64,000 bases of DNA from Actinoplanes auranticolor (GTDB lineage: Bacteria > Actinomycetota > Actinomycetes > Mycobacteriales > Micromonosporaceae), in assembly GCF_018332655.1 (NCBI RefSeq), contig NZ_BOQL01000062.1, forward strand, positions 36,165 through 100,164, in the 5' to 3' direction. The notes below the pieces were generated by a model. It saw nothing but the letters and a program-made list of their open reading frames with translations, ran no database searches and was not told the origin of the DNA. Each line of letters opens with the position of its first letter. Position 1 is the first letter of the stretch. The position numbers were made by a program, and so were the translations under genes. Below are positions 8,337 to 17,972 of the stretch, piece after piece.

Positions 8337-8824
8337 GGGACTAAGCGCCAGAATCGGCACAGGTCCGTATCCAGCGCTTGCTATTGCTAAAGGATCGTCG
8401 TTCGGAGCCGGACGCTGGTCAGGAAGAATCCCGGCATCAACGGGGTCATGGCCCGGGACACCAGTGGCGCATCTGATGATTGCGGTCGGGGAGCAGTAGC
8501 CGACCGCGACGGCGCGGACCGCCGCGCTGACCACGACCGGCAATCGATTCGCACGACGCGCGGGCGCGTGATCCGCTGAATGTGCGACCGCTGTACCTGT
8601 ACTGCGGCCGTTGGCCGCCGGCCGATCCCGAACCAAGGGTTCTGCCGAGGCCACGCGCTCTGTCCTTCTGTTGGGGGAGGGAGGATGGCGAAGCGGTTAC
8701 GCTATGAGCAGTTGAAGGTCGACGACCTGCCCTAATGGGCTATCGTTTGTGTCGATCTTGGGACACGACCCCCCCCGGGCATGCGACGATCGGCGCCAGA
8801 CGGCGTGTGTAGCCGACGGCGATA
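8337..8824. other. Gap with one tiny ORF (8685-8735)
   Basis: No normal gene is supported. ATG at 8685 opens a 16-codon frame, MAKRLRYEQLKVDDLP, preceded by a strong GGGAGGGAGG ribosome site. It may be the surviving beginning of a deleted gene rather than a real peptide. Confidence 0.4.
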
Positions 8825-8947
8825 GACCCTTTTACTCGGCCGGGTATGCTGATCAGCGACCAGGGAAAACACGCGTGAGCATGCCGCTGGGCCGCCTGAC
8901 TACTGGGGGTCAAGGGGTCGCAGGTTCAAATCCTGTCAGCCCGACAG
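8825..8947 (+). repeat. tRNA-Pro(GGG) 3'-half scar, att-type direct repeat, copy 1
   Basis: Bases 8903-8945 are the 3' half of a proline tRNA: anticodon loop CTGGGGG, the 3' anticodon-stem strand, the T-arm GCAGGTTCAAATCCTGT and the acceptor strand. The 45 bp 8903-8947 recur exactly at 53381-53425. The 78 bp before it (8825-8902) align without gaps to 53303-53380 at about three quarters identity. No 5' tRNA half is present, so it is not a functional tRNA. Actinobacterial integrative elements commonly use tRNA 3' ends as attachment sites. Confidence 0.85.
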
Positions 8948-8952
8948 CGAAG

Positions 8953-8990
8953 GGGTCCTCGCAGGTCACAGACTTGCGAGGACCCTTTTT
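8953..8990 (+). terminator. Intrinsic terminator after the tRNA scar
   Basis: An 11-bp perfect stem (8953-8963 with 8975-8985), an 11-nt loop, then five T residues. Its position just after the tRNA 3' end suggests it is the native tRNA terminator carried along with the scar. Confidence 0.8.
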
Positions 8991-9059
8991 CGTGTCTGAC
9001 GACGTCACCGGGATCGAGCACGCCGCTTGTAGACCTCTTGACTCGGCAGGTGACGAGAG

Positions 9060-10022
9060 ATGCCCCTACTGAAGCTCGATCGACTGTGCGAAGGCCTGGA
9101 GAAGGGTGACTGGGCCGGCTTTCTGCGCGACTGGGACCGTGCCCTGCGGGCCGGAAATCACCCGGAGACGACGCGCTACAACTACCTCCTGGCCGCCGCC
9201 CAACTGGCGAAGTACCTGACCGCCGAATCACCCGATCCGGACTCTGATGACGCCGGACAAGACCCGACCCTAGTGACGAAGGCGCACATCGAATCATTCC
9301 AGGCTTGGATGATCGAAACCCGTTCGGCGTCCACTGCCCTGAACAAGCACAAGAGCCTCCAGCAGTTCTTCAAGTACCTCCGCGAAGAGGAGGAGTTCGA
9401 CCGGTCGCCGATGGAGCGGGTGAAGCAGCCGCAGACCCCGCAGAAACTCGTCCCGGTCATGGGCGACGACGACACGAAGAAACTGCTCGACGGCACCAAG
9501 GGCAAGTCATTCATGGCGTTGCGGGACGAGGCGCTGATCCGGCTGTACTACAACACCGGTGCCCGGCTGTCGGAGATCGGGAATCTGTTGCTGACCGATC
9601 TGGACATGAACACCGAGTCCGTCCACCTCCATGGCAAAGGTGCCAAGGACCGGCGGGTCCGGTTCGGACGGAAGACCTCCCGGGCGATCGCACGCTATCT
9701 GCGGGCCCGCGCAAAACGCAAAGGCGCCGCCGATGTGCCGCAATTGTGGATGGCGGAACGAGGTGGCCGTCCGTTGACCCCGAACGGCATCAAGATCATG
9801 CTGAAACGCCGTAGGGCTGCCGCTGGGGTGACGGATACGCACCCGCATCGGTGGCGGCACAACTTCGCCCATGAATGGCATCGGGCCGGCGGGAACACCG
9901 GCGATCTCATGCTGCTGCTCGGGTGGGCGTCTGACGACATGCCCCGTCGCTACGGTGCCAGCGCGGCGGCGGAGCGGGCGCAGGAGTTGCAGGTGCAGAT
10001 GGGCATCGGCGAGAAGGTCTGA
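9060..10022 (+). CDS. Tyrosine recombinase / integrase (XerC/D-like)
   Basis: 320 residues. An N-terminal core-binding (SAM-like) domain (about 10-120) carries RSASTALNKHKSLQQFFKYL. The catalytic domain has TGARLSEIG (Arg), HGKGAKDRRVRFG (Lys), HRWRHNFAHEW (His-x-x-Arg), LLGWAS (Trp in the second-His position) and RRYG (catalytic Tyr). All expected active-site residues are present. It begins 113 bp after the tRNA-Pro scar, the usual place for an element integrase. A close but broken relative follows 200 bp downstream. Confidence 0.9.
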   Translation: MPLLKLDRLCEGLEKGDWAGFLRDWDRALRAGNHPETTRYNYLLAAAQLAKYLTAESPDPDSDDAGQDPTLVTKAHIESFQAWMIETRSASTALNKHKSLQQFFKYLREEEEFDRSPMERVKQPQTPQKLVPVMGDDDTKKLLDGTKGKSFMALRDEALIRLYYNTGARLSEIGNLLLTDLDMNTESVHLHGKGAKDRRVRFGRKTSRAIARYLRARAKRKGAADVPQLWMAERGGRPLTPNGIKIMLKRRRAAAGVTDTHPHRWRHNFAHEWHRAGGNTGDLMLLLGWASDDMPRRYGASAAAERAQELQVQMGIGEKV

Positions 10023-10219
10023 TCAGGTCCACCGGCTGCGGCGGCGCGTGTCGGCCGACGCACAGCCGAGGACGCGGGAGCGGCAGGGGAGGGGATAGGG
10101 GAAGACAACCGCGGACAACTTCCGGCCGCTGCGGGGAGCTCCGATGATCGAAGGAGCGCCGCGCGTGAGGATGTGTGGCGCCGCTACGTGCCCTTGCACG
10201 TAGTCAAGGAGTCCATCGC

Positions 10220-11058
10220 ATGGGCTCGGCGAACGTCTGCGAGGTGGATGTGCTCGATCTGCAGAAGGTCTGTCACGATCTGCCACCCGCCTGGTTCGAC
10301 TACCTACGGGACTGGGACCGGATGCTGCGCTCCGGGAACTACTCGGAGACCACCCGATACAGCTACCTGCTGGCCGGTGCGCAGCTGAGCCGGTTCCTGG
10401 TCGACAACGCTGGGCGGCTGAGTGCCGAGGACGCGGCGGAGGATCCGACGGAGGTTGAGCGCGGGCACATCGAGGAGTTTCAGGCGTGGATGGTGCATAC
10501 CCGTTCGGCGTCGACGGCTTCGGACAAGCACAAGGGTTTGCAGCAGTTCTTCCGGTGGCTGACTGAGGAAGAAGATCTGGAGCGGTCCCCGTTGGCACGG
10601 GTGCGGCAGCCGAAGACCGCCCAGACGCTGATTCCGATCCTCGGTGACGATGACACCGCGAAGATCCTCGCCACCTGCAAGGGCAAGGACTACATGTCGC
10701 TGCGGGACGAGGCCATCATCCGGCTGTTCTACAACACCGGGGCACGGCTGTCGGAAGTCGCCGGGGCGCAGCTGGAGGACGTGGACCTCAACAGCGACTC
10801 GCTGCTGTTTCACGGCAAGGGCATGAAGGACCGCCGGGTGCGGTTCGGCCCGAAGACCGGCCACGCGGTGACCAAGTTCCTGCGGGGCCCGCAGCCGGCG
10901 CAAGGCGGCCCCGTCGACGGCGATGTGGCTGCCGGCTCGAGGCGCGGTGCCGCTGTCGAGCAACGGCATCAAGCTCATGCTCCGACGGCGCGGCGTCTTG
11001 GCTGGGGTGGACAACGTCCATGCGCATCGGTGGCGGCACAACTTCGCCCACGAGTGGA
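10220..11058 (+). pseudogene. Second tyrosine recombinase, frameshifted and 3'-truncated
   Basis: ATG 10220 has AAGGAG eight bases upstream. The protein parallels the first integrase through RSASTASDKHKGLQQFF, TGARLSEVAG and HGKGMKDRRVRFG. A frameshift near 10890 follows VTKFLRGP. The other frame resumes LSSNGIKLMLRRRG and HAHRWRHNFAHEW, where similarity stops abruptly, so the catalytic tyrosine is lost. Probably a duplicate of 9060-10022 that has decayed. Confidence 0.85.
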
Positions 11059-11740
11059 AACCGGGAGACGTAGACTTGGACGTGGAGTTCACCCACCGAG
11101 ACGAGCAGTGGCAAGCCGAGTTTGTCCAAGGGCTCAGCTATGGCTACGACGGTCGACGGGTGTTCAAGCAGGCGTTGGTCGGCCGCAAACGCGGCGTGCA
11201 GTTCACGTACGACCGGCACGACGACGCCGATTTCCCGATGACGTTGCTGTGGCGCCGTGGCGAGGACCTGCAGACGGCGATGCACCGTCTCCACGCAATC
11301 CCCATTGATCCCACGGCAGCAAGAGCTGACCGGGACGCCATGCTGCCCCGAGTTTCTCGGGATGGAGCGTTGGCTGCCTCGTCTCTATCGCGAGCAACTC
11401 GTTGAAGCTGTCGACGCCGGCGCCATCCGTTTGGAACGGCTGCCGCTCGCCGACAGGGAGGTCAAGGATCCGAAGGCGCTGGCACATCTGAACGGACGCT
11501 GGTCGTCGACCAGTCCGCTGCACCGAGCAGGAAACGCCGTTTTCGCATATCTGCTCGAGCGCGGTACCGAACCAGCGATGGTGCATCTCCACGGACGTGA
11601 CGTCGAGAACGACGTCACGCCATACTTCGCAGGGTTCGGCCTGCGCTACCTCGATGCCATGCAGCGATGTCTCACTGAGCACGGCGGCAAAGAGTGGATC
11701 GAAGTAGTCCCCCCGCCCTCCGGGGGGACTTGCTCGCGCT
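11059..11740 (+). pseudogene. Unrecognised coding remnant in two frames
   Basis: After the integrase break the same frame continues with protein-like sequence (EFTHRDEQWQAEFVQGLSYG, then DFPMTLLWRRGEDLQTA) to about 11330. The neighbouring frame then carries MERWLPRLYREQLVEAVDAG and FAYLLERGTEPAMVHLHGRD, up to EWIEVVPPPSGG. This looks like one gene with a single frameshift, joined to the truncated recombinase. I do not recognise the family. Confidence 0.5.
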
Positions 11741-11874
11741 CAGGATCATCGCCGTCTCGCGTGCGCGGCTCGAGACGCTCAGATGGGCGTGAACGAGGCC
11801 GCTGCTACTTTGAGGCCTCACGGAACGGTTTGTGACAGTTCCAGAGCTAGCCGGGGCACCAGCAAACCGGCAGG

Positions 11875-12042
11875 TTATTGGTTTTGGGCCGCCTCGATGT
11901 CGGCGATGAAGCGGTCGACGGATGACCGGCGAAAGCGGACGTATTTCCCCAGCCGAAAGCCTTGGGGGCCGTTTCCCGCGGATCGCCACTTGCGCAGCGT
12001 CCCCACTGGGATTTTCATTAAGGCGGCAACCTCGTCGATCAT
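11875..12042 (-). CDS. Excisionase-like helix-turn-helix protein
   Basis: 55 residues: MIDEVAALMKIPVGTLRKWR, then a turn and FRLGKYVRFRRSSVDRFIAD. This is the MerR-like HTH_17 fold of excisionases (Xis/AlpA type). Upstream codons DLL also fit the family but follow a stop, so ATG 12042 is the start. It lies beside the recombinase genes but on the opposite strand. Family members bind attachment-site DNA and direct excision or regulate the integrase. Confidence 0.75.
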   Translation of the reverse strand: MIDEVAALMKIPVGTLRKWRSAGNGPQGFRLGKYVRFRRSSVDRFIADIEAAQNQ

Positions 12043-12608
12043 TAGTAGGTCGTCGCGTGGCTAAAAATTTCCTTTCCCGGCATGCGGTTTCCCCTCTCTG
12101 TCAGTGTTGGGTGCTTTCATGGTTGCATCTGGGCGGAAAGGTCGCATGCGATTGTGTACCTAAAAGGTGATGCTCTGCGCGGAGGGATGAAGCATTGGGG
12201 CGGAAGGGGGATTTGCGTTGCGAACAGGCAGCCTGCTACAAAGGTTGTGGATGCTGTAACATGTGTCTTCGCAACCTGCCAGTGTTGGGGCCAAAGATCG
12301 GCTCCGCCCTTCATTGACTGTTTTTCCGTGTGGTCGAAATGTGTTTGGTTCCGTCCTCGATTGTAGAACTGGCGAGTCAAGGGCTCGTTGTTCCGAAGGG
12401 TAGCTCCCTTTACTCGGGTGATTCCTAGGATGCTTCCTGGGGTGTCGGCCTGAGGGCAGCTATTCGGGTGTGCGTCCGCTTTCGACCCAGACGTTGCCGC
12501 TACGGCGCCCCGGCGGACGCGCTGAATCAGCCTGCCAGGCGGGTGCATGCCTTTGCGGTGGGCTCACTCGTATTGGCTGCCCGTGCAATCCTCAAAGGCA
12601 CGCCTGCC
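12043..12608. other. Lower-GC gap, no gene supported
   Basis: Clearly more AT-rich than its surroundings (12080-12460 in particular). No frame with protein character, RNA gene or repeat was found. Confidence 0.4.
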
Positions 12609-12768
12609 CTGATCGCCGGGCTGACGCGGGGTAGCACATCAGGAGGTCGCCGGGCGGTTGTTCCTGGCGGCGCGTACGGTTCTATACCACCTGCGCAACC
12701 TGTTCACCAAGATGGGCACCGGCTCCCGCCGCGAGTTGCGCGCCGCGCTACCCCCAGCGGCGAGATGA
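12609..12768 (+). pseudogene. C-terminal scrap of a LAL/LuxR regulator
   Basis: LIAGLTRG, then after a frameshift EVAGRLFLAARTVLYHLRNL and FTKMGTGSRRELRAALPPAA, then a stop. This matches the last 50 or so residues (LuxR helix-turn-helix) of the three full LAL genes in this window, so it is the end of a fourth copy. Confidence 0.85.
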
Positions 12769-12921
12769 CTCCGTCGGCGCCCCGGGCAAAGCACGGCGGT
12801 TGCCTGACCCGCCCCCCTTCAGCCACCGCCGGCCGGCGTGACTGTGCACTTTGGCGGACTCGATGTCAGCCGGTCGCAGAAAGGATGGTCAAGACACGAG
12901 CCAACCTTGCGCGGAGGCATC

Positions 12922-14664
12922 ATGGACATCGTCGCCGTCGGCCGAGAGAGCTCCGTCTCGGCTGAATTGCCGGACACTGCGATGATCAACGCCCAGAGCC
13001 GCGAGGAGATCGAACGACTTGCCGCTGGGCTCGTCGCCGAGCAAGCCGCGCTGCGGCGGGTGGCCGGGCTGGTGGCGCGCGACGCCCCACCCGGTGAGGT
13101 GCTCGAAGCGGTCGTCACCGAGGCGGCGGGTCTGGTCGGTGTCGGGTTCACGACGCTGTTGCGCTTCGAGCCCGACGGGGCGACGGAGGTCGTCGCGGTG
13201 CACGATCCGCCGGAGGGTGTCGCGGTGGGCCTGCGTGCCCCGGCCAAGGGCGACGGCGCCACTCAGCGTGTCTGGCGTACTGGGCGGCCGGCCCGCGCGG
13301 ACCGGCTGCCGGACATGTCGGGGGCGTGGGCACAGTTGGCTTCCGGTCGTGGTTTCCTGTCCAGTGCCGCGGCGCCGGTCCTGGCCGAGGACCGTTTGTG
13401 GGGCGTTCTGGTCGCGGCCGGGCGTGGTGCTCTGCCGTCACAGATCGAGGAGAAACTGGCGCGTTTCGCGGGGCTGGCCGGCACAGCGGTCGCCAGTTCT
13501 CAGGCGCGGGCCGACGTTCAGGCGCTCGCCGATGAACAGGCGGCATTGCTGCGGGTTGCGGAACTGGTCGCCCGTGGTGGACCGTCGGATGCCGTGTTCG
13601 AGGCCGTCGCCGCTGAGGCGCAGCAGCTTCTGGACGGTCAGCCGATGATCCTGGTCCGCTTTGAACAGGACGCGGCGATGATGGTGATCAGCCCGAGCGA
13701 TGGGCCGACGCCATCCGGAATCCGGATCGAGTACGCGTCCGGCACGATGCCGGACCGTGTCCGGCGGACGGCGCGGGCGGTGCGGGTGGACGATTTCAAC
13801 GTGGAGCCCAACGCTGCCTTCGCCCGCCGTCACGGTCTGACTGCCGGGGTTGCGGCGCCGATCGTGGTGGAGAGCTGTGTATGGGGGATGCTCGCTACCA
13901 CCTCGGCCGACGGGCCGCTGGTGCCCGGCATCGAGGATCGCCTTCAGCGGTTCGCCAATCTGGTCGGCACCGCCGTGAGTAACGCGACGAGTCGCGCTCA
14001 ACTCGTCGCTTCGCGTGCACGGGTCCTGTCGACGGCTGACGAGACACGACGGCGGCTGCAGCGCGATGTCCACGACGGTGCGCAGCAACGCCTGGTCCAC
14101 ACCGTCATCGCGTTGAAGCTGGCGCGGCAGTCCCTCACCCAAGGCGACATGCCGACCAGCATCGACCGCGTTGAGGAAGCACTCCTGCACGCCCAGCGGG
14201 CCACTGACGAGCTGCGGGAGATTGTCAGCGGGATCCTCCCGGCGGCGTTGACCCGCAGCGGCTTACGCGGCGGCGTGGAGTCACTGCTGGCCGACCAGCC
14301 ACTGCTGGTAGATGCCGACGTCGAAGTGCCGCGGATGGCCGTAGAGGTCGAGACCACCGCGTACTTCATCATCGCTGAGGCGCTTACCAACGTCGTCAAG
14401 CACGCCGATGCCGGCCGGGTCTGGGTTCGTGCCGGTCTGCGCGCCGGCGCATTGCACGTCGAGGTGGGCGACGACGGCGTAGGTGGTGCTCACGCGGGTA
14501 ACGGCTCTGGTCTGACCGGCTTGTTCGACCGGGTCGAGGCGCGCGGTGGCCAGCTGCAGGTGATGAGCCCGCCCGGGCGCGGCACGACGATCCGGGCAGT
14601 ACTACCGGCCGGCGAACCGCATGTTCCCTTGCCGGGCAAGCCTGTGTCGAGACGCTTTGCTTAA
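12922..14664 (+). CDS. GAF-GAF sensor histidine kinase (NarL/DesK class)
   Basis: 580 residues from ATG 12922 (GCGGAGGC upstream). There are two GAF domains (about 35-165 and 195-340; second one contains GVAAPIVVESCVWGMLATTS). A HisKA_3 dimerisation helix follows, with the phosphorylated His in RDVHDGAQQRLVHT, then an HATPase_c with EALTNVVKHA (N box), GDDGVGG (G1) and GSGLTGLFDRVEARGG (G2). There are no membrane segments, so it is cytoplasmic. No response regulator is adjacent, making it an orphan; the NarL-type regulator at 29918 is a possible partner by class. Two decayed relatives occur at 33690-34050 and 38367-38570. Confidence 0.9.
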   Translation: MDIVAVGRESSVSAELPDTAMINAQSREEIERLAAGLVAEQAALRRVAGLVARDAPPGEVLEAVVTEAAGLVGVGFTTLLRFEPDGATEVVAVHDPPEGVAVGLRAPAKGDGATQRVWRTGRPARADRLPDMSGAWAQLASGRGFLSSAAAPVLAEDRLWGVLVAAGRGALPSQIEEKLARFAGLAGTAVASSQARADVQALADEQAALLRVAELVARGGPSDAVFEAVAAEAQQLLDGQPMILVRFEQDAAMMVISPSDGPTPSGIRIEYASGTMPDRVRRTARAVRVDDFNVEPNAAFARRHGLTAGVAAPIVVESCVWGMLATTSADGPLVPGIEDRLQRFANLVGTAVSNATSRAQLVASRARVLSTADETRRRLQRDVHDGAQQRLVHTVIALKLARQSLTQGDMPTSIDRVEEALLHAQRATDELREIVSGILPAALTRSGLRGGVESLLADQPLLVDADVEVPRMAVEVETTAYFIIAEALTNVVKHADAGRVWVRAGLRAGALHVEVGDDGVGGAHAGNGSGLTGLFDRVEARGGQLQVMSPPGRGTTIRAVLPAGEPHVPLPGKPVSRRFA

Positions 14665-14956
14665 CGTCTTGCTGCAGCCACATGGACACTGCCGAGGTTG
14701 GGCAGGCGATTCGGAAGACATGGCGCCGGTAATCATGAGGGCAAGCGCGGGCGTGGAATGACCGCAGAAGAAGTTCACGAAATGGGCGCTTGTTCGTCAG
14801 ACTGCGTCGAGCGCAGATCTTGGCCTTGAAGGAAGTAGTGAGCCCCGCCCCCGCGCCCTCGGCGGCGAGGGCGCCGCCGTTCGCGCCTTGCGCGCCGACC
14901 AGTCAACCCGATAGGACCGGGCCGCGGCCGATCTTAGTCGGCCTCCCACGGCGGGA

Positions 14957-15039
14957 TAGCCTTTGACCAGCGTGCTCCTTCGGATCGCGGAGGGACGTGA
15001 ATCTTCAGGTTCAGCCGGGCAGGCGGGGGGCGTTCAAGG
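14957..15039 (+). promoter_or_regulatory. Upstream region conserved between two LAL genes
   Basis: From tagcctttg to the start codon this stretch matches 24528-24612 in front of the second LAL gene, with shared blocks gagggacgt/cagggacgt, gttcagccgg, ggcggggggcg and gttcaagg. The duplicated unit therefore included the promoter or leader. The bases 14665-14956 show nothing else. Confidence 0.6.
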
Positions 15040-17784
15040 ATGCTGGCAGGCCGGCAGGTCGAACGGGACGTACTTGACCGGGTGGTCGCGGCGGTTCAGG
15101 GCGGGCAGGGTCGTGCCATCGTGGTGCGCGGCGAGCCCGGGGTCGGTAAGACGGCGTTGCTGGACCATTTGGCCGACCGGACGTCTCGCGCGGGATGCGG
15201 GCTGGTGCGCGTGGCGGGTGTGCAATCGGAGATGGAGCTTGCGTTCGCCGGGTTGCATCAGCTGTGTCTGCCGCTGCTGCATCACGCCGAGCGGCTGTCG
15301 GCGCCGCAGCGAGACGCCCTGCACACGGCGTTCGGGATGGCCACGGGTCCGCCGCCGGATCGGTTTCATGTCGGCTTGGCGGTGCTCAGTCTGCTGTCGG
15401 CGGCTGGGGGTGACCGTCCGCTGATCTGTGTAGTGGATGATGAGCAGTGGCTGGATGAGGGCTCGGCGCAGGTGCTGGGGTTTGTCGGGCGCCGGCTGTT
15501 GGCCGATCCGGTCGGGCTGATTTTCGGGGCCCGTGAGCCTGGTGCTGAGCTGGCCGGGCTGCCTGAGCTGAGGGTCGAGGGCCTGGCGGACGATGAGGCT
15601 CGGGCGCTGTTGGATTCGGCGTTGACCGGGCCGTTGGACGGGCGGGTCCGTGATCTGTTGGTGGCCGAGGCGCGGGGTAATCCGCTGGCCCTGCTGGAAC
15701 TGCCACGCGGGATGTCCCCGGACGAGCTTGCGGGTGGGTTCGGGTTGCCGGGTGCGATGCCATTGGCCGGCCGGATCGAGGACAGCTTCCTTCGCCAGCT
15801 TGCGGTCATGCCGATCGCGACCCGGCAACTGATGCTGCTCGCGGCGGCTGACCCATCGGGTGACCCGTCGCTGGTCTGGCGGGCGGCCGACCGGCTCGGT
15901 CTGCCGAAGGACGCTGGGGAGCCGGCCGTCGAGGCGGGGTTGGCGGAGTTCGGTACCCACGTGCGGTTCCGGCATCCGTTGCTGCGCTCCGCGATCTACC
16001 GGTCTGCTGCGCAGCGCGAGCAACGGGCGGTGCACGCCGTGCTGGCTGAAGCGACCGACGTGGTGGTAGATCCGGATCGGCGGGCCTGGCATCGGGCTCA
16101 GGCTGCCGTCGGGCTGGATGAGCAGATCGCGGTCGAGCTGGAGTTGTCAGCGGGCCGGGCGCAGGCTCGTGGGGGGTTGGCGGCGGCGGCCGCGTTCCGG
16201 GAGCGGGCGGCGTTGCTGACACCGGACCCGGCTCGCCGGGCGGGTCGGCTGCTCACTGCCGCCAGAGCCAAGCACGAAGCCGGGGCGTTCGCGGCGGCCG
16301 CGCAGCTGCTGGATGCGGCCCGGGCCGGGCCGCTGGACGCACTGGGGATCGCCGACGTCGAGCGCCTGCTCGGACAGATCGCCGCAGCCCTGGGCCAGAA
16401 CCGGAACGCCGGGCAGGTGCTGCTCGGCGCGGCGCGGATGTTCGAGCCGCTCAGTGTCGACCTGGCGCGCGAGACCTACCTGGAGGCCCTCTGGGAGATC
16501 GCGATGTGGACCGGCGACCGGCACGGCCTCAGGCGGGACGCCGCCCTGGCCGCCCTGGCCGCGCCGCCAGCCCCCGAGCCTTCCCGTCCCGTGGATGACC
16601 TGCTCGATGCGCTGGCGCTGCGGTTCACAGACGGGTTCACCGTCGCCGCGCCGGCCCTGACGCGGGCCCTCGGCCGTTTCCTCGCCATGGACGTCGGTTC
16701 TGAGCACGCTCGCCGGCTGCTGTGGTCGGGAGCCCGCCCGGCCGGTTGCCTTCTCGCCATGGAACTTTCCGACTTTCCGTCGTGGCAGACTCTGACCGCC
16801 TGGAACGTACAGGTCGCCCGGGACGCCGGTGCCCTCGTACCGCTGGAATTCGGGCTGCATCATCGGGCCCTGTTCCACATTCACCAGGGTGAGCTGGACA
16901 TGGCCGCGCGGCTTCTCGCGGAAAACGAACTGATCCTCGAGATGACCGGCCGACTGACCGGCGGGGTGATCAGGCTGTTCCTGGCAGGCTGGCGTGGTGA
17001 CCAGGCACGAGTGGGTGATCTTATCCGGGCCATGACCGATGTGGCGAGCGCCCGTGACGTCGAGGTGCCTATGTCGTACGCGATGCTGGCCGCCGCGGTC
17101 CTGAACAACGGGCTGGGCCGGTACCAGGTCGCCGTCGAGCGCGCCCAGCAGGGCTTCGAGCTCGACGTCATCGCCGTGGGGCCCTTGGTCGTGCCGGAAC
17201 TGCTCGAGGCGGCTTCCCGGACCGGGGACATGGCGCTGGCCGGTACTGCGCTGGAGTGGTTGTCCGAGCGCGCGAGCGCGGCTCCGACCGACTGGGCTGT
17301 AGGGATGGAGGCTCGTGGCCGTGCGCTGCTCAGCGAGGGTGAGGCCGCCGAGAGCGGCTACCAGGAGTCGATCGAGTGCCTGGTTCGCGCCGGGTTCGGT
17401 GCTCAGGTGGCTCGCGCGCATCTGCTCTATGGGGAGTGGTTGCGGCGGCAGAGCAGGCGGTCTGATGCTCGGGTTCAGTTGCGCACGGCGTACGAGAAGC
17501 TGACCGCGATGGGTGCGGAAGGGTTCGCGGAGCGGGCGCGTCAGGAACTGTTCGCGGCGGGGGAGACCGCGCGGAAGCGCAGTGTGGGGACGGTTACCAC
17601 GTTGACCGCGCAGGAGGCGCTTATTGCTCAGCTGGCTCGGGACGGGCACACCAATGTGGAGATCGCTGGGCGGTTGTTCCTGTCGGCGCGTACGGTTCAG
17701 TATCACCTGCGCAAGGTGTTCACCAAGCTGGGCATCAGCTCCCGCCGCGAGCTGCGCGCCGCGCTTGCCACAGCGACGAGATGA
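15040..17784 (+). CDS. LAL-family ATPase-LuxR transcriptional regulator, copy 1
   Basis: 914 residues. The N-terminal AAA/STAND ATPase has Walker A GEPGVGKTALLDHL (about 32-45) and Walker B ICVVDDEQWLDEGSAQVL (about 127-144). A long TPR-like helical middle (about 350-830) leads to a C-terminal LuxR helix-turn-helix (LIAQLARDGHTNVEIAGRLF, SARTVQYHLRKVFTKLGISS). The family is the MalT-like large ATP-binding LuxR regulators, which sense a ligand or partner protein. Several hundred bases are nearly identical to the copy at 42277, including synonymous sites. Confidence 0.92.
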   Translation: MLAGRQVERDVLDRVVAAVQGGQGRAIVVRGEPGVGKTALLDHLADRTSRAGCGLVRVAGVQSEMELAFAGLHQLCLPLLHHAERLSAPQRDALHTAFGMATGPPPDRFHVGLAVLSLLSAAGGDRPLICVVDDEQWLDEGSAQVLGFVGRRLLADPVGLIFGAREPGAELAGLPELRVEGLADDEARALLDSALTGPLDGRVRDLLVAEARGNPLALLELPRGMSPDELAGGFGLPGAMPLAGRIEDSFLRQLAVMPIATRQLMLLAAADPSGDPSLVWRAADRLGLPKDAGEPAVEAGLAEFGTHVRFRHPLLRSAIYRSAAQREQRAVHAVLAEATDVVVDPDRRAWHRAQAAVGLDEQIAVELELSAGRAQARGGLAAAAAFRERAALLTPDPARRAGRLLTAARAKHEAGAFAAAAQLLDAARAGPLDALGIADVERLLGQIAAALGQNRNAGQVLLGAARMFEPLSVDLARETYLEALWEIAMWTGDRHGLRRDAALAALAAPPAPEPSRPVDDLLDALALRFTDGFTVAAPALTRALGRFLAMDVGSEHARRLLWSGARPAGCLLAMELSDFPSWQTLTAWNVQVARDAGALVPLEFGLHHRALFHIHQGELDMAARLLAENELILEMTGRLTGGVIRLFLAGWRGDQARVGDLIRAMTDVASARDVEVPMSYAMLAAAVLNNGLGRYQVAVERAQQGFELDVIAVGPLVVPELLEAASRTGDMALAGTALEWLSERASAAPTDWAVGMEARGRALLSEGEAAESGYQESIECLVRAGFGAQVARAHLLYGEWLRRQSRRSDARVQLRTAYEKLTAMGAEGFAERARQELFAAGETARKRSVGTVTTLTAQEALIAQLARDGHTNVEIAGRLFLSARTVQYHLRKVFTKLGISSRRELRAALATATR

Positions 17785-17972
17785 CCCGCTCCGGCGCCTA
17801 ACGTGTCAGTCGCCCAGCCGCCGACCGTCGTGGACTGTGGGCCGAATGACATCGCTCGCGCGTAGGTCGACGGCGTTCACGGCTTGTGACTTCCGCCAGC
17901 GGGCTGGCGGCGCATGCCGGAGCAGTGATTGCCGCGGGAGCTCGCCGTCTCGCCCCGGCAAGTGTCCGGAGC

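Noticed and set aside
8903..8945. A functional tRNA gene
   Set aside because: Only the 3' half from the anticodon loop is present; the D-arm and 5' acceptor strand are missing in both copies.
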